Counted from the first letter of the stretch, positions 34,955-43,502 are shown. The stretch is DNA of 64,000 nt from Limosilactobacillus sp. (GCF_022482365.1 NZ_JAKVPE010000001.1:1922001-1986000), one strand, 5' to 3'. Notes: a model not told the origin generated them from the letters alone. Made by a program: numbers and translations.

Positions 34955-35956
34955 ATGAAATTTAACAAAATTTTTAAAGACAAATTGGACCACTGCTACG
35001 CGATTATGCGGATGCATGAGCTTGGTCGGGACTTCATCGTGGTTGCTTCTGAGGAAAATCAGCCATGCTATGCATACGACCTTGACAATGATTTTGCCCG
35101 GACCACCGTCTGGCCGGATGTTGGTGGGACCATGACGATGGTGCACCTGCCGGGAACCCTTAATTTCCTGGCCACCCAGCGCTTCTACCCCGGATTTAAC
35201 TCAGCCCAGTGCCGAATTGTTAAGGAAACCTGGAATGGCCAGGACTGGGACCAGACAGTCATTGGCGACTTCCCCTATGTTCACCGTTTTGATGCCATCA
35301 AAAAGGACGACGGCAGCGGCTACTGGTTTATTGGCTGCTCGATTGCCAACAGCAAGAAAAACACGGATGACTGGTCCGATCCGGGCAAAGTATGGGTCGG
35401 TGAGTACGATGACGAACAGGAAAAGGTTGTTAACCAGCACGCCTTAGACATTCGCATTACCAAGAACCATGGCTACAAGCGGATGGCCGGCTACTCCCTG
35501 ATTACCGGTGTCGAGGGGATCTTTAAGCTGACTTGGCCAACGGCGGACAGTGATTGGGTAATTACCAGGCTGTCGCCGGTTGAAACCTCGGACATTTTTT
35601 CCGCCGATGTCAACGGTGACGGCGCGGATGAATACTTGACAATCGAAGGCTTCCACGGCCCGTACCTGCGGGTGTCTGACAGTCATTTTCAAACGATCTT
35701 TCGCAGTGAGGCGGACACGCCGTTTGGGCACGCTATTTGGGGCGGCAAACTGGGCCAAAGAGAATACTTTATCTTTGGCTGGCGCGCGGGCAAGCAAAAC
35801 CTGGAGCTGATCACCAGCGACCACTTGGCTAGTCAGCTCATCGACCAGCAGGTTGGCCCAAGCAACGTCACGGTTTACGAAAAAGGTGGGCAGCAGTATC
35901 TGTTGGCGGCCAACCGGGAAGCTAACCAAGTGGCGGTATATTCGATTGATCAATGA
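34955..35956 (+). CDS. Unknown protein, VCBS/FG-GAP propeller-like, 333 aa
   Basis: No signal peptide, so probably cytosolic. The sequence is rich in aromatic and short beta-strand segments with turns, and has one Ca-loop-like FG-GAP element, DIFSADVNGDGADEYLTIEG (about residues 213-232). Repeating patterns such as HRFDAIKKDDGSGYWFIGCS and HAIWGGKLGQREYFIFGW suggest a beta-propeller. I do not recognise a named family. It is placed between a 2-hydroxyacid dehydrogenase and an FGGY kinase and overlaps the kinase region, so it probably acts on or senses the cluster's sugar (an epimerase, lactonase or mutarotase role is possible but unproven). Confidence 0.7.
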   Translation: MKFNKIFKDKLDHCYAIMRMHELGRDFIVVASEENQPCYAYDLDNDFARTTVWPDVGGTMTMVHLPGTLNFLATQRFYPGFNSAQCRIVKETWNGQDWDQTVIGDFPYVHRFDAIKKDDGSGYWFIGCSIANSKKNTDDWSDPGKVWVGEYDDEQEKVVNQHALDIRITKNHGYKRMAGYSLITGVEGIFKLTWPTADSDWVITRLSPVETSDIFSADVNGDGADEYLTIEGFHGPYLRVSDSHFQTIFRSEADTPFGHAIWGGKLGQREYFIFGWRAGKQNLELITSDHLASQLIDQQVGPSNVTVYEKGGQQYLLAANREANQVAVYSIDQ

Positions 35957-35967
35957 TGGGAGTGAGG

Positions 35968-37509
35968 ATGATGAAGCACTTCTTAACGATTGATAATGGT
36001 GGGACTAATACCAAGGTCGTCATTTTCGATGAAGCGGGAACGCAGGTGGCGGTAAAGTCATTCCCGACTAAGGGATTGGAATACCAAGCGGGCTTTCATG
36101 AGATCGACCTTCATAAGCTGCAGCAGGATCTCGGACAGGCTATTCCGGCGGCACTGGCTCAGGCTAAGCTCACGGGCGACCAGATTGATGCCGTCGCAAC
36201 CGTCGGCCATGGGAAGGGACTGTACACGCTTGATAAGGACAAGCAGGTCTTCATGAACGGGATCCTTTCGGCGGATAGCCGGGCGGAGGCGTACGCCAAT
36301 AAATTTGAGCGGCAAGTCAGCACGATCTTCCCAATCAGCCACCAGCACGTCATGCCTAGTCAGGCGCCGCTGCTGTTGCGCTGGCTGAAGGATCACCAAC
36401 CCGAGAAGTATGCCCAAATCGGCTACGTGCTTTCAAACAAGGACTTTATCGGCTACCTATTGACGGGCGAGGTGAAGCAAGAGCTCGGGGATGCTTCCGG
36501 CAATAATTTGATTAACTTAGAGACCGCGGAGTATGATCGGCGCCTTCTCGACTTTTTTGGCATTGAAGAAATGGCCGACAAGCTGCCTGAACTGATCCAC
36601 GCGACCGATCTTCGGGGCCGAATTTCACCAGCGGCGGCCCAGCTAACGGGCTTGACAGCGGGCACGCCCGTTTTTGGCGGGATGTTTGATATTGATGCCT
36701 GTGCCGTTGCCACGGGGGTTCTTGATGATACGAAGCTGAGCTTAATCGCCGGTACGTGGAACATGAATATTTTTCCCAGTGATCACCTGGCCTCGGATGA
36801 AAGCGGCCTGATGAATTCGATCTTTCCAACGGGGAAGTACCTTTGGGAAGCCTCGAGCCCAACCTCGGCCGGCAATCTAGCCATTATTTTAAAGATGCTG
36901 ATGACGGCCGAAATGCGGGATGCTGAGGATGCCGGAAGGTCCATTTATGACAATCTAGAGGACTTTTTGGAGAACACCGACGCCGCTTTTGCCAAGGTGA
37001 TTTTCTTTCCATTCCTGTACGGTAGCAACGTCTCCCCAGACGCCGAGGGGACCTTTATTGGCCTGCGGAGTACGACGACAAAGTCTGAAATGATCCGGGC
37101 CGTCTACGAAGGGATTGCCTTTGCCCACCGGTATCACGTGGAGAATTTGGTTCGGGCCCTTGGTCACCGGCCGGCCGTCATCCGGATGTCTGGTGGGGCC
37201 TGCAATTCCCCAAGCTGGGTCCAAATGTTTTCAGATATCCTGAATACGCCGATTGAGCTCGTCTCGGCAAATGAATTAGGTGGCCTTGGCGGCGCAATCA
37301 CGGCCGCGGTCGGCCTTGGCGACTACGCGACAATCAGCGAGGCGGCTCAAAAAATGAGTCGGGTCCTGAGACGCTACGAACCACGACCGGATCAGGTAAA
37401 AATGTATGATGAGAAATACCGGGTCTACCGTCAGATGCAAGTTGCAATGGACCCGGTCTGGGCTAGTTACCATCACATGCAGAATCAATTGGTGAACCGG
37501 GCCAATTAA
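35968..37509 (+). CDS. FGGY-family carbohydrate kinase (L-xylulose kinase-like)
   Basis: 513 aa from the ATG at 35968 behind GGGAGTGAGG; an earlier ATG at 35953 overlaps the previous stop but has no RBS. It has the N-terminal phosphate loop TIDNGGTNTKVVIFDE and the C-terminal FGGY elements GIAFAHRYHVENLVRA and RMSGGACNSPSWVQMFSDIL. The central region (GYVLSNKDFIGYLLTGEV, FGGMFDIDACAVATGV) resembles LyxK/YgcE-type kinases. With UlaE and UlaF downstream, phosphorylation of L-xylulose or a related ketose is the simplest role. Confidence 0.85.
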   Translation: MMKHFLTIDNGGTNTKVVIFDEAGTQVAVKSFPTKGLEYQAGFHEIDLHKLQQDLGQAIPAALAQAKLTGDQIDAVATVGHGKGLYTLDKDKQVFMNGILSADSRAEAYANKFERQVSTIFPISHQHVMPSQAPLLLRWLKDHQPEKYAQIGYVLSNKDFIGYLLTGEVKQELGDASGNNLINLETAEYDRRLLDFFGIEEMADKLPELIHATDLRGRISPAAAQLTGLTAGTPVFGGMFDIDACAVATGVLDDTKLSLIAGTWNMNIFPSDHLASDESGLMNSIFPTGKYLWEASSPTSAGNLAIILKMLMTAEMRDAEDAGRSIYDNLEDFLENTDAAFAKVIFFPFLYGSNVSPDAEGTFIGLRSTTTKSEMIRAVYEGIAFAHRYHVENLVRALGHRPAVIRMSGGACNSPSWVQMFSDILNTPIELVSANELGGLGGAITAAVGLGDYATISEAAQKMSRVLRRYEPRPDQVKMYDEKYRVYRQMQVAMDPVWASYHHMQNQLVNRAN

Positions 37510-37526
37510 CGTTAGATTCCCTCCCC

Positions 37527-37564
37527 AAGAGGCTCAGCATAATTCTTGCTGATCCTCTTTTTTT
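37527..37564 (+). terminator. Terminator after FGGY kinase
   Basis: AAGAGGCTCAGCA (37527-37539) and TGCTGATCCTCTT (37547-37559), one mismatch, followed by T tract. Confidence 0.85.
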
Positions 37565-37576
37565 GTATCATTATTG

Positions 37577-37590
37577 GTTAAACGTTTAAC
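37577..37590. promoter_or_regulatory. LacI-family operator 2
   Basis: GTTAAACGTTTAAC, a perfect palindrome, in the 450-bp control region of the second operon, 12 bp past the kinase terminator. Confidence 0.7.
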
Positions 37591-37742
37591 GAAAGAGCTG
37601 CTTTGAAATAGATGACAGAAGTAGACAGAGGTCTATAAAAATACAATTAATTTTGAACGAGTTAAGTAACTGAAATCGTTGATGTATTGGCATTTTTAAC
37701 AATTCATTTGAGAACTAGTTCACATTTTTTCACTGAAAGGGG

Positions 37743-37771
37743 TTGCAATGATGAGTCGCCTTTGTTATTAT
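37743..37771 (+). promoter_or_regulatory. Promoter of second catabolic operon
   Basis: TTGCAA (37743-37748), 17-bp spacer, TATTAT (37766-37771). Operator 3 follows within 17 bp. Confidence 0.55.
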
Positions 37772-37787
37772 CTAACCGTAAGCAATG

Positions 37788-37801
37788 GTTAAGCGATTAA
37801 C
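37788..37801. promoter_or_regulatory. LacI-family operator 3
   Basis: GTTAAGCGATTAAC, one centre mismatch from the consensus palindrome, just downstream of the -10 at 37766-37771. Confidence 0.7.
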
Positions 37802-37899
37802 TATTAAAAAGTTATTGCGATTTCATTCTTACATGCAATTTTTAGAATTTACCTTTTGTGTCTATTAGCCGAGTATTCGGTATTTATTTTCCAAATTTT

Positions 37900-37913
37900 G
37901 TAAAGCGCTTAAC
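37900..37913. promoter_or_regulatory. LacI-family operator 4
   Basis: GTAAAGCGCTTAAC, one mismatch in the left arm, 50 bp before the isomerase start. The 37510-37962 gap as a whole is AT-rich control DNA with a terminator, one promoter and operators 2-4; no gene is visible in it. Three operators over 337 bp would allow looping. Confidence 0.7.
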
Positions 37914-37962
37914 CAAGTTAAACAATAGACACTTTTAATTCGATAAGGGGATGGTTTATAAG

Positions 37963-38709
37963 ATGAGCACATTTATCTTAAATACAATCGCTTTTAAGAA
38001 AGAATTGGATAACGGAGTTTCTCAGTCTAATTTTGTATCGGCTACGCATGAGCTTGGCTTTGATGCAATTGAAATTAGACAGGAATACTTACACGGGAAC
38101 GAAGAGGAACTAACTGAGATAAATAAGCTAGCTAATCAAAACGGCCTCCAAGTTTATCTAAGCGTTAATGATGACCTCTTGGTGAACGATTCTTTCAATC
38201 CGAAGTTTGCTGATTATTTGCATATGTTAAAGTCCTTGGGATCGAATCATTTGAAAATGAACATAGGTCCTTTGGACAAAGCAAATACAGAGCTTATTAA
38301 GTCCAAACTGATTGATTTGTTACCTTCAAATTGTGTTCTAACTTTGGAAAACAATCAGACTTTAGAAGACAGTAATTTTGAGAACACAGTCAAGTTTTTC
38401 CAACTGCTTAATACAACCGATGTGGAAAACATTCATTATTGCTTTGATATTGCAAATTGGTCATGGCTTGATGCTAGTGCTGAAAAGGCTGCAAAAGCAT
38501 TATCGCCTGTTACAACATATTTGCATCTTAAAAATGTAAATAATGAAAATGGTCATTTAACAGTAACTTCGCTTGATGAAGGAAAGCTGGACTGGTGCCA
38601 ATTAATTGGTTTATTTTCGAACGTTCAAGAATTTGGACTTGAATATTCGGCTGACCTTAAGACGCTTAGCAAGGACTTAGGAACACTAAAACAATTTTTG
38701 AAAAAATAG
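37963..38709 (+). CDS. Sugar phosphate isomerase/epimerase (xylose isomerase-like TIM barrel)
   Basis: 248 aa from the ATG at 37963 (MSTFILNTIAF), with AAGGGGATGG upstream; an ATG at 37951 would overlap this RBS. An AP_endonuc_2-type barrel: metal ligands are expected at Glu in LTLENNQ (about 134), Asp in YCFDIANW (about 165), His in YLHLKNV, and Glu in FGLEYSA. It probably isomerises or epimerises the imported sugar or its phosphate. Strikingly AT-rich compared with the flanking kinase and UlaE genes; together with the next two genes it looks horizontally acquired. Confidence 0.82.
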   Translation: MSTFILNTIAFKKELDNGVSQSNFVSATHELGFDAIEIRQEYLHGNEEELTEINKLANQNGLQVYLSVNDDLLVNDSFNPKFADYLHMLKSLGSNHLKMNIGPLDKANTELIKSKLIDLLPSNCVLTLENNQTLEDSNFENTVKFFQLLNTTDVENIHYCFDIANWSWLDASAEKAAKALSPVTTYLHLKNVNNENGHLTVTSLDEGKLDWCQLIGLFSNVQEFGLEYSADLKTLSKDLGTLKQFLKK

Positions 38710-38721
38710 AGGTGAAAATGG

Positions 38722-40176
38722 ATGCTTTCGGCGGTAAATAATTTCTTTTCGGCATTTGGAGCAAGTGTTGTTGTTCCGATAATGATTTTCATTATCGCGC
38801 TGTGCTTAAAGGTTAAGCCAAAAACAGCAATGATGAGTGCGTTTTATGCTGGAGTTGGATTAACGGGTTTTGGATGGATTATTAATTCATTTACTCCTGT
38901 AGTAACTAAGATCATTCGGCAAATGGTTAACAATACTGGGATTAACTTGCCAGTTGTTGATATTGGGTGGCAAGCTGGATCATTAGCAACCTTTGGCTCA
39001 ACAGTTGGGTTATCATTCTTTGTCTTTGGTCTGATAGCAGAACTCATTTTGTTTGCATTAGGTATTACTAAAGTTTTCATGGCTTCCAACTTATGGAACA
39101 ACTTTGGCTTTATGATTTGGGGAACGTTAGCCTACTACGTTACGCATAATTTCTGGCTTTCTCTTGGGTTATCATTCTTCATGTTGTTCTACACTTTAGT
39201 ATTAGCCGAGGTACAAGCAGATCGTTGGTCAGAATATTATGGTGTGAAGAATGCAACGGTCTGTTCCATTCACAATATGGAACAAACGATTCCAGCAATT
39301 TTGTTAGATCCATTATGGAACTTATTAGGATTCAACAAGGTAAAGATGACGCCACAATACTTCAAAAATAAGCTTGGTGTCTTTGGTGAACCAACAACCC
39401 TCGGTGCTTTATTAGGTTTGATTATTGGGATACTAGGAAACTTAACATCTCTAGGAACCTTAAAAGCATGGGGACAAATTCTTCAATTCGCAATTCAACT
39501 TTCTGCGGTAATGACCATTTTCCCACTAGTAACAAATGTGTTTAGTAAGGCCTTTACCCCATTGGCAGCTGAAATTGACAAGAATAGAAAAGAAATGTCT
39601 TCTGAGACTGGTAAAAAGATTGACAAGATTAACGATAAGAAGCGTTGGTTCTTGGCGGTAGATGATGGTGTTGGTTATGGTGAACCTGCAACAATCATTT
39701 CCGGTGTAATCTTAATTCCAATCATGGTTTTGATTGCCTTTATTCTTCCAGGAAACAAAACCTTACCAGTTGTTGATCTGATTTCTATCCCATTTATGGT
39801 TGAATCAATTGTAGCAGTAACTCGTGGGAACATTTTGAAAGTTATTGCCAACGGAATTGTCTGGTTCAGTATTGGCCTTTATGCATCTAGCTGGCTGGGC
39901 CAGATCTATACAGGAGCTGTTTCACACTATGGGGCTGCAATTCCAGCTGGAGTTGTCTTGATCACCAGCTTTAACTTAATGGCTCGTCCATTGAATGCAT
40001 TAGTGTTTGCAGCCTTTATTTCTAAGAGTCCGCTGTGGATTGGTATTTGCATAGTAGTTTATCTGGTTCTATTATTTGCATTACGCAAATACCGTCCACA
40101 AATTTGGACTTACTTACAGAAGATGGCTAATAAAAATGCTGGTTTCTCGGGTAGTAAAGAAAAAATTGAATATTAA
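38722..40176 (+). CDS. PTS galactitol-family EIIC (GatC-like) without EIIA/EIIB partners
   Basis: 484 aa polytopic protein. The N-terminus is NNFFSAFGASVVVPIMIFII, with VKPKTAMMSAFYAGVGLTGF, WSEYYGVKNATVCSIHNMEQ and KKRWFLAVDDGVGYGEPATI, the pattern of EIIC-Gat proteins. No gatA or gatB gene lies in the cluster or elsewhere in the window. It may borrow IIA/IIB encoded elsewhere or work as a facilitator, with the FGGY kinase phosphorylating the sugar. AT-rich; RBS GAGGTG. It starts 12 bp after the isomerase gene. Confidence 0.85.
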   Translation: MLSAVNNFFSAFGASVVVPIMIFIIALCLKVKPKTAMMSAFYAGVGLTGFGWIINSFTPVVTKIIRQMVNNTGINLPVVDIGWQAGSLATFGSTVGLSFFVFGLIAELILFALGITKVFMASNLWNNFGFMIWGTLAYYVTHNFWLSLGLSFFMLFYTLVLAEVQADRWSEYYGVKNATVCSIHNMEQTIPAILLDPLWNLLGFNKVKMTPQYFKNKLGVFGEPTTLGALLGLIIGILGNLTSLGTLKAWGQILQFAIQLSAVMTIFPLVTNVFSKAFTPLAAEIDKNRKEMSSETGKKIDKINDKKRWFLAVDDGVGYGEPATIISGVILIPIMVLIAFILPGNKTLPVVDLISIPFMVESIVAVTRGNILKVIANGIVWFSIGLYASSWLGQIYTGAVSHYGAAIPAGVVLITSFNLMARPLNALVFAAFISKSPLWIGICIVVYLVLLFALRKYRPQIWTYLQKMANKNAGFSGSKEKIEY

Positions 40177-40194
40177 TTAATGGAGGTATTTCTC

Positions 40195-41196
40195 ATGAAG
40201 AAAATCGAAGGTCACATTCATTTAGTTCGTTCACTTGCAGGATCAAAGAGTCAGGGTCGTTTGAGCCCGTTAGGTAACGGTTATGCAATTTGGGATAATG
40301 GTGAAATTATTAAGTTGATTCCTGATGGTTGGGGTGACGATAACTTTGTTGCTGAAAAGTATCTTCCAATCATGAAAGAAGAAAATATTGAAAAGGCCGT
40401 TATTTTGCAAGGTACGTTAAATGGGTACCAGAATTACTACACTTACCAAGTTGTAAAAAAGTATCCTGGCAAATTTATTGGGGCGTTTTCTGTAGATCCA
40501 TTTGCTGATTTTGCAATGGATATCGTTAAACGTCATGTTGAAGATTTAGGATTCCGTGCAATGAAGTTTGAAATTAGTCAAGGTGGCGGACTCCACGGCT
40601 TCCATAAGCCATTCCGTCTGGACATTGACAATAACGTTTCTAAAATTCTTCATTACTTAGCCGATTATCCTGGATTTGTAATCACTACTGATTACGGAGC
40701 ATATGACCAAACCAGTTATCAACCAGAAGCGATCGTTAACTTGGCAAAACGTTACCCACAAATGGATTTCGTTGTATGTCACCTTTCCTTCCCTAATGCT
40801 GATCACCTTAACAGGCTTCAAAATGCGTTAGATCAATTTGCTCCTTATGACAATATCTATGTAGATATTTCAGCTATTCAAGATATTGATGGTGAAGCAA
40901 CTGACCAGTTCCCTTACCCACGGTGCCAAAAGACGGTTTCCTTAGCTAAGAAGATTTTAGGGGCTAAGCGGATTATTTGGGGGACTGATTCTCCTTGGTC
41001 CTCAACATTTAATACTTATCATCAATTGGCAACTTGGCTGGAGAATACGGATATCTTCACTCAAGATGAGCTTGAAGATGTGATGTACAACAACGCAAAT
41101 AAGGTTTACTTTAAGCCAGCTAGTGTTAAGGCCGCTGAAGAGGCAGAGGACCCAGCATACAAGCAATTTGCTGATAACGGACATAAGCTCAAGTAG
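40195..41196 (+). CDS. Amidohydrolase family protein (Amidohydro_2 type)
   Basis: 333 aa from the ATG at 40195 with GGAGG 10 nt upstream. A TIM-barrel metal hydrolase: HxH in KIEGHIHLV (residues 6-8), His in FVVCHLSFPNADH, the terminal Asp in IIWGTDSPWSS. This is the Amidohydro_2 pattern of lactonases and decarboxylases. In a sugar-acid pathway it could open an aldonolactone or decarboxylate an intermediate (inference). AT-rich like its two upstream neighbours, and followed by a terminator. Confidence 0.85.
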   Translation: MKKIEGHIHLVRSLAGSKSQGRLSPLGNGYAIWDNGEIIKLIPDGWGDDNFVAEKYLPIMKEENIEKAVILQGTLNGYQNYYTYQVVKKYPGKFIGAFSVDPFADFAMDIVKRHVEDLGFRAMKFEISQGGGLHGFHKPFRLDIDNNVSKILHYLADYPGFVITTDYGAYDQTSYQPEAIVNLAKRYPQMDFVVCHLSFPNADHLNRLQNALDQFAPYDNIYVDISAIQDIDGEATDQFPYPRCQKTVSLAKKILGAKRIIWGTDSPWSSTFNTYHQLATWLENTDIFTQDELEDVMYNNANKVYFKPASVKAAEEAEDPAYKQFADNGHKLK

Positions 41197-41210
41197 ATCA
41201 CTGTAAATAA

Positions 41211-41236
41211 AGAGGCTGGACAATACCAGCCTTTTT
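41211..41236 (+). terminator. Terminator after amidohydrolase
   Basis: AGGCTGG (41212-41218) and CCAGCCT (41226-41232) followed by TTTT; short but GC-rich. Confidence 0.8.
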
Positions 41237-41249
41237 ACTGTCCATTTTA

Positions 41250-41263
41250 GTTAAGCGGTTAAC
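41250..41263. promoter_or_regulatory. LacI-family operator 5
   Basis: GTTAAGCGGTTAAC, directly after the amidohydrolase terminator and 24 bp before the ulaE-like start codon. Confidence 0.75.
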
Positions 41264-41286
41264 AATGAGGGTGAGGGATCTATAAA

Positions 41287-42168
41287 GTGACTGTAAATGC
41301 ATTAGGAATTTATGAAAAGGCGCTGCCACAGGATTTATCATGGAAAGACAAATTTGAATTAGTTCATGAGCTGGGCTTCAACTTTCTTGAATTTTCAATT
41401 GACGAGAGTGACAAGCGGCTGGCAAGGCTCGATTGGACCGAGGAACAACGCGCTGACTTTAGAAAGGCAATGTGGGAGACCAACAGTCGGATTAACACAT
41501 TAATGCTGTCGGGCCACCGCCGCTTTCCACTGGGGTCCAAGGATCCAGAAGTTCGGCAAAAATCATTAGAGATGATGCAAAAGGCCATCGATCTGGCGGT
41601 TGACCTTGGGATTCACAACATCCAGATGGCTGGTTACGACGTCTTTTACGAGGATAAGACAATGAATTCTCGTGAGCTGTACGTTGAAAACCTGGCCAAG
41701 TGTGTCCACATGGCAGCTAAGAAAATGGTAATGCTGTCGATTGAGACGATGGACGACCCGTTCATCAACTCGATCACCAATATTGCCCACTACAAGACGC
41801 AGGTTCACAGTCCGTGGCTTCAGGCCTACCCGGACCTCGGGAATCTCAGCGCCTGGCCAGAAAACGATGTGCCGGCTCAGCTGGAAAAATATGTTGACGA
41901 CATTGCCGCCGTTCACCTGAAGGATACCGAAGCGGTAACGCCGACCTTCAAGGGAAAGTTCAAGAATGTTCCGTTCGGCAGCGGTTGCGTTGATTTTGAA
42001 GGCTTGCTGCGGACATTAGTGCGGCTCAACTACAATGGCAGCTACACCATTGAAATGTGGACGGGCGACAACCAGGATTCAGATCCCGTTGCCGAAGTTA
42101 AGGCAGCTAAGCAATACTTTGACGACTTATTTGCAAAAGTCGGCATTCAGCAAGAAAAAATTCAATAG
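41287..42168 (+). CDS. ulaE: L-ribulose-5-phosphate 3-epimerase (UlaE/SgbU type)
   Basis: 293 aa, GTG start with GAGGG upstream. TIM barrel with metal ligands Glu (VMLSIETMDDPF), Asp (AYPDLGNLSAW), His (AAVHLKDTEAV) and Glu (SYTIEMWTGDN). The N-terminus GIYEKALPQDLSWKDKFELV is characteristic of UlaE. It interconverts L-xylulose-5-P and L-ribulose-5-P. GC content returns to that of the host genes. ulaF follows 11 bp later. Confidence 0.92.
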   Translation: MTVNALGIYEKALPQDLSWKDKFELVHELGFNFLEFSIDESDKRLARLDWTEEQRADFRKAMWETNSRINTLMLSGHRRFPLGSKDPEVRQKSLEMMQKAIDLAVDLGIHNIQMAGYDVFYEDKTMNSRELYVENLAKCVHMAAKKMVMLSIETMDDPFINSITNIAHYKTQVHSPWLQAYPDLGNLSAWPENDVPAQLEKYVDDIAAVHLKDTEAVTPTFKGKFKNVPFGSGCVDFEGLLRTLVRLNYNGSYTIEMWTGDNQDSDPVAEVKAAKQYFDDLFAKVGIQQEKIQ

Positions 42169-42179
42169 GAGAGGTAACA

Positions 42180-42911
42180 ATGCTAGAAGAATTAAAGCAA
42201 GAAGTGTATGAGGCCAATATGCAGCTCCCCAAGCTGGGCCTGGTGACTTTTACCTGGGGAAACGTTTCCGGAATTGACCGCGAAAAGGGGCTCTTTGTAA
42301 TCAAACCTTCCGGGGTTCCCTACGATGAACTCAAGCCGGAGGACATGGTAGTCGTTAACCTGAAGGGGGAGGTTGTTGAAGGGGAACTCAATCCTTCCAG
42401 TGACACGCCAACGCACACCTACCTCTATAATCACTTCCCAAAGATTGGCGGGATCGTGCATACCCATTCTCCGTGGGCGGTCTCGTTTGCAGCGGCACAT
42501 ATGGATATTCCGGCAATGAACACCACCCATGCTGACACGTTCTATAATGATATTCCGGCCGCCGATGCGCTGACCAAGCAAGAAATCGAGGAAGACTACG
42601 AGGGCAATACCGGGAAGGTGATTGTTCGAAGCTTTCAGGAGCGGGGCTTAGACTACGAAGCAACGCCGGCCGCCTTAGTTATGCAGCACGGGCCCTTTGC
42701 CTGGGGACCAACGCCGGCGAAGGCCGTTTACAATGCGAAGGTGCTTGAGGTAGTAGCGGAAGAGGACTACCATGCAATGCAACTGACCCGCGCCGACAAC
42801 CATCTCCCGCAGTATTTATTGGATAAGCACTACTACCGGAAGCACGGTGCGAATGCTTATTACGGACAAAACAATGCTCATAGCAAGGATCATGCCAAGC
42901 GTGAGAACTAG
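42180..42911 (+). CDS. ulaF: L-ribulose-5-phosphate 4-epimerase (UlaF/AraD type)
   Basis: 243 aa, class II aldolase/AraD fold. The N-terminus LVTFTWGNVSGIDREKGLFV carries phosphate-binding residues, with IKPSGVPYDEL following. Zinc ligands His-x-His lie in GGIVHTHSPWAVSF and a later His in VMQHGPFAWG. It converts L-ribulose-5-P to D-xylulose-5-P, the phosphoketolase substrate. Its sequence alone does not separate UlaF from AraD; the UlaE neighbour favours UlaF. RBS AGGAGAGG. Confidence 0.9.
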   Translation: MLEELKQEVYEANMQLPKLGLVTFTWGNVSGIDREKGLFVIKPSGVPYDELKPEDMVVVNLKGEVVEGELNPSSDTPTHTYLYNHFPKIGGIVHTHSPWAVSFAAAHMDIPAMNTTHADTFYNDIPAADALTKQEIEEDYEGNTGKVIVRSFQERGLDYEATPAALVMQHGPFAWGPTPAKAVYNAKVLEVVAEEDYHAMQLTRADNHLPQYLLDKHYYRKHGANAYYGQNNAHSKDHAKREN

Positions 42912-42952
42912 CAAGTGAGCAATTAAATTAAAAGCCATTCCCTTTCATCGAG

Positions 42953-42994
42953 GCAGTGACCCAGTAGACGTGAGTGCTGGGTCACTGCTTTTTT
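42953..42994 (+). terminator. Terminator of the ulaEF operon
   Basis: GCAGTGACCCAG (42953-42964) and CTGGGTCACTGC (42977-42988), perfect 12-bp stem and six T. Confidence 0.94.
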
Positions 42995-43502
42995 GCTGGC
43001 TAAAAAAGCAAAAAATTTTGAGCATTCAGTTGATAATTTTTGAGTAACATTTAACGATTTACCTCCAAAATTGGCGCTGTTGATGGTAACGTTTAGCAAT
43101 CAATTTCATGGCTTTTTGACACCAGATAGGGACAGTTGGCTGAGAAAAAAGCGCTTGCGGCTGAAAATAAGGGTGCTTTTTAAGATAAAAGGTTTTATTA
43201 AACGATCGAAAGGATGTTATCCCTCACTAACAATTTTCTCTTTTAAATCTTTAGTGGTTTTTATCAATATATTAATGTTTCTAATCCGCTTGACAGTAGT
43301 ATTTACAGTCTCTTATACTCAAAAAGCATTTTAAAAACGGGAAAAGGAGTAAACGTAATTAGTTGCGTTTTGTTCGTCGAAACTTTTATTTTTGGACGAG
43401 CAAGGGACTAATTCTATTTGCGCCTTTTTTCTATGGATACAGAGATTGGAATTGGTGGGCAGATACTGCGCCACAAGAAAATATTTACGGGAGAAATTGT
43501 TC
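42995..43502 (+). promoter_or_regulatory. Long AT-rich leader/promoter region of the adhesin gene
   Basis: No credible gene. A promoter TTGACA (43290-43295), 18-bp spacer, TATACT (43314-43319) gives a 5' untranslated leader of about 180 nt before the adhesin ATG at 43503. The rest is AT-rich without clear structure. Confidence 0.55.

Noticed and set aside
37577-37913. Operators read as CcpA cre sites
   Set aside because: They resemble cre at the CG centre, but the constant outer GTTAA/TTAAC arms and restriction to this cluster fit the local LacI-type regulator better; dual use cannot be excluded.
43071-43334. 87-codon frame between ulaF and the adhesin
   Set aside because: No RBS, overlaps the adhesin promoter, basic/aromatic composition typical of AT-rich non-coding DNA.
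43392-43502. Upstream in-frame extension of the adhesin from a TTG
   Set aside because: Would place 37 residues before the YSIRK-type signal peptide; the ATG at 43503 has an RBS and gives a normal signal peptide.
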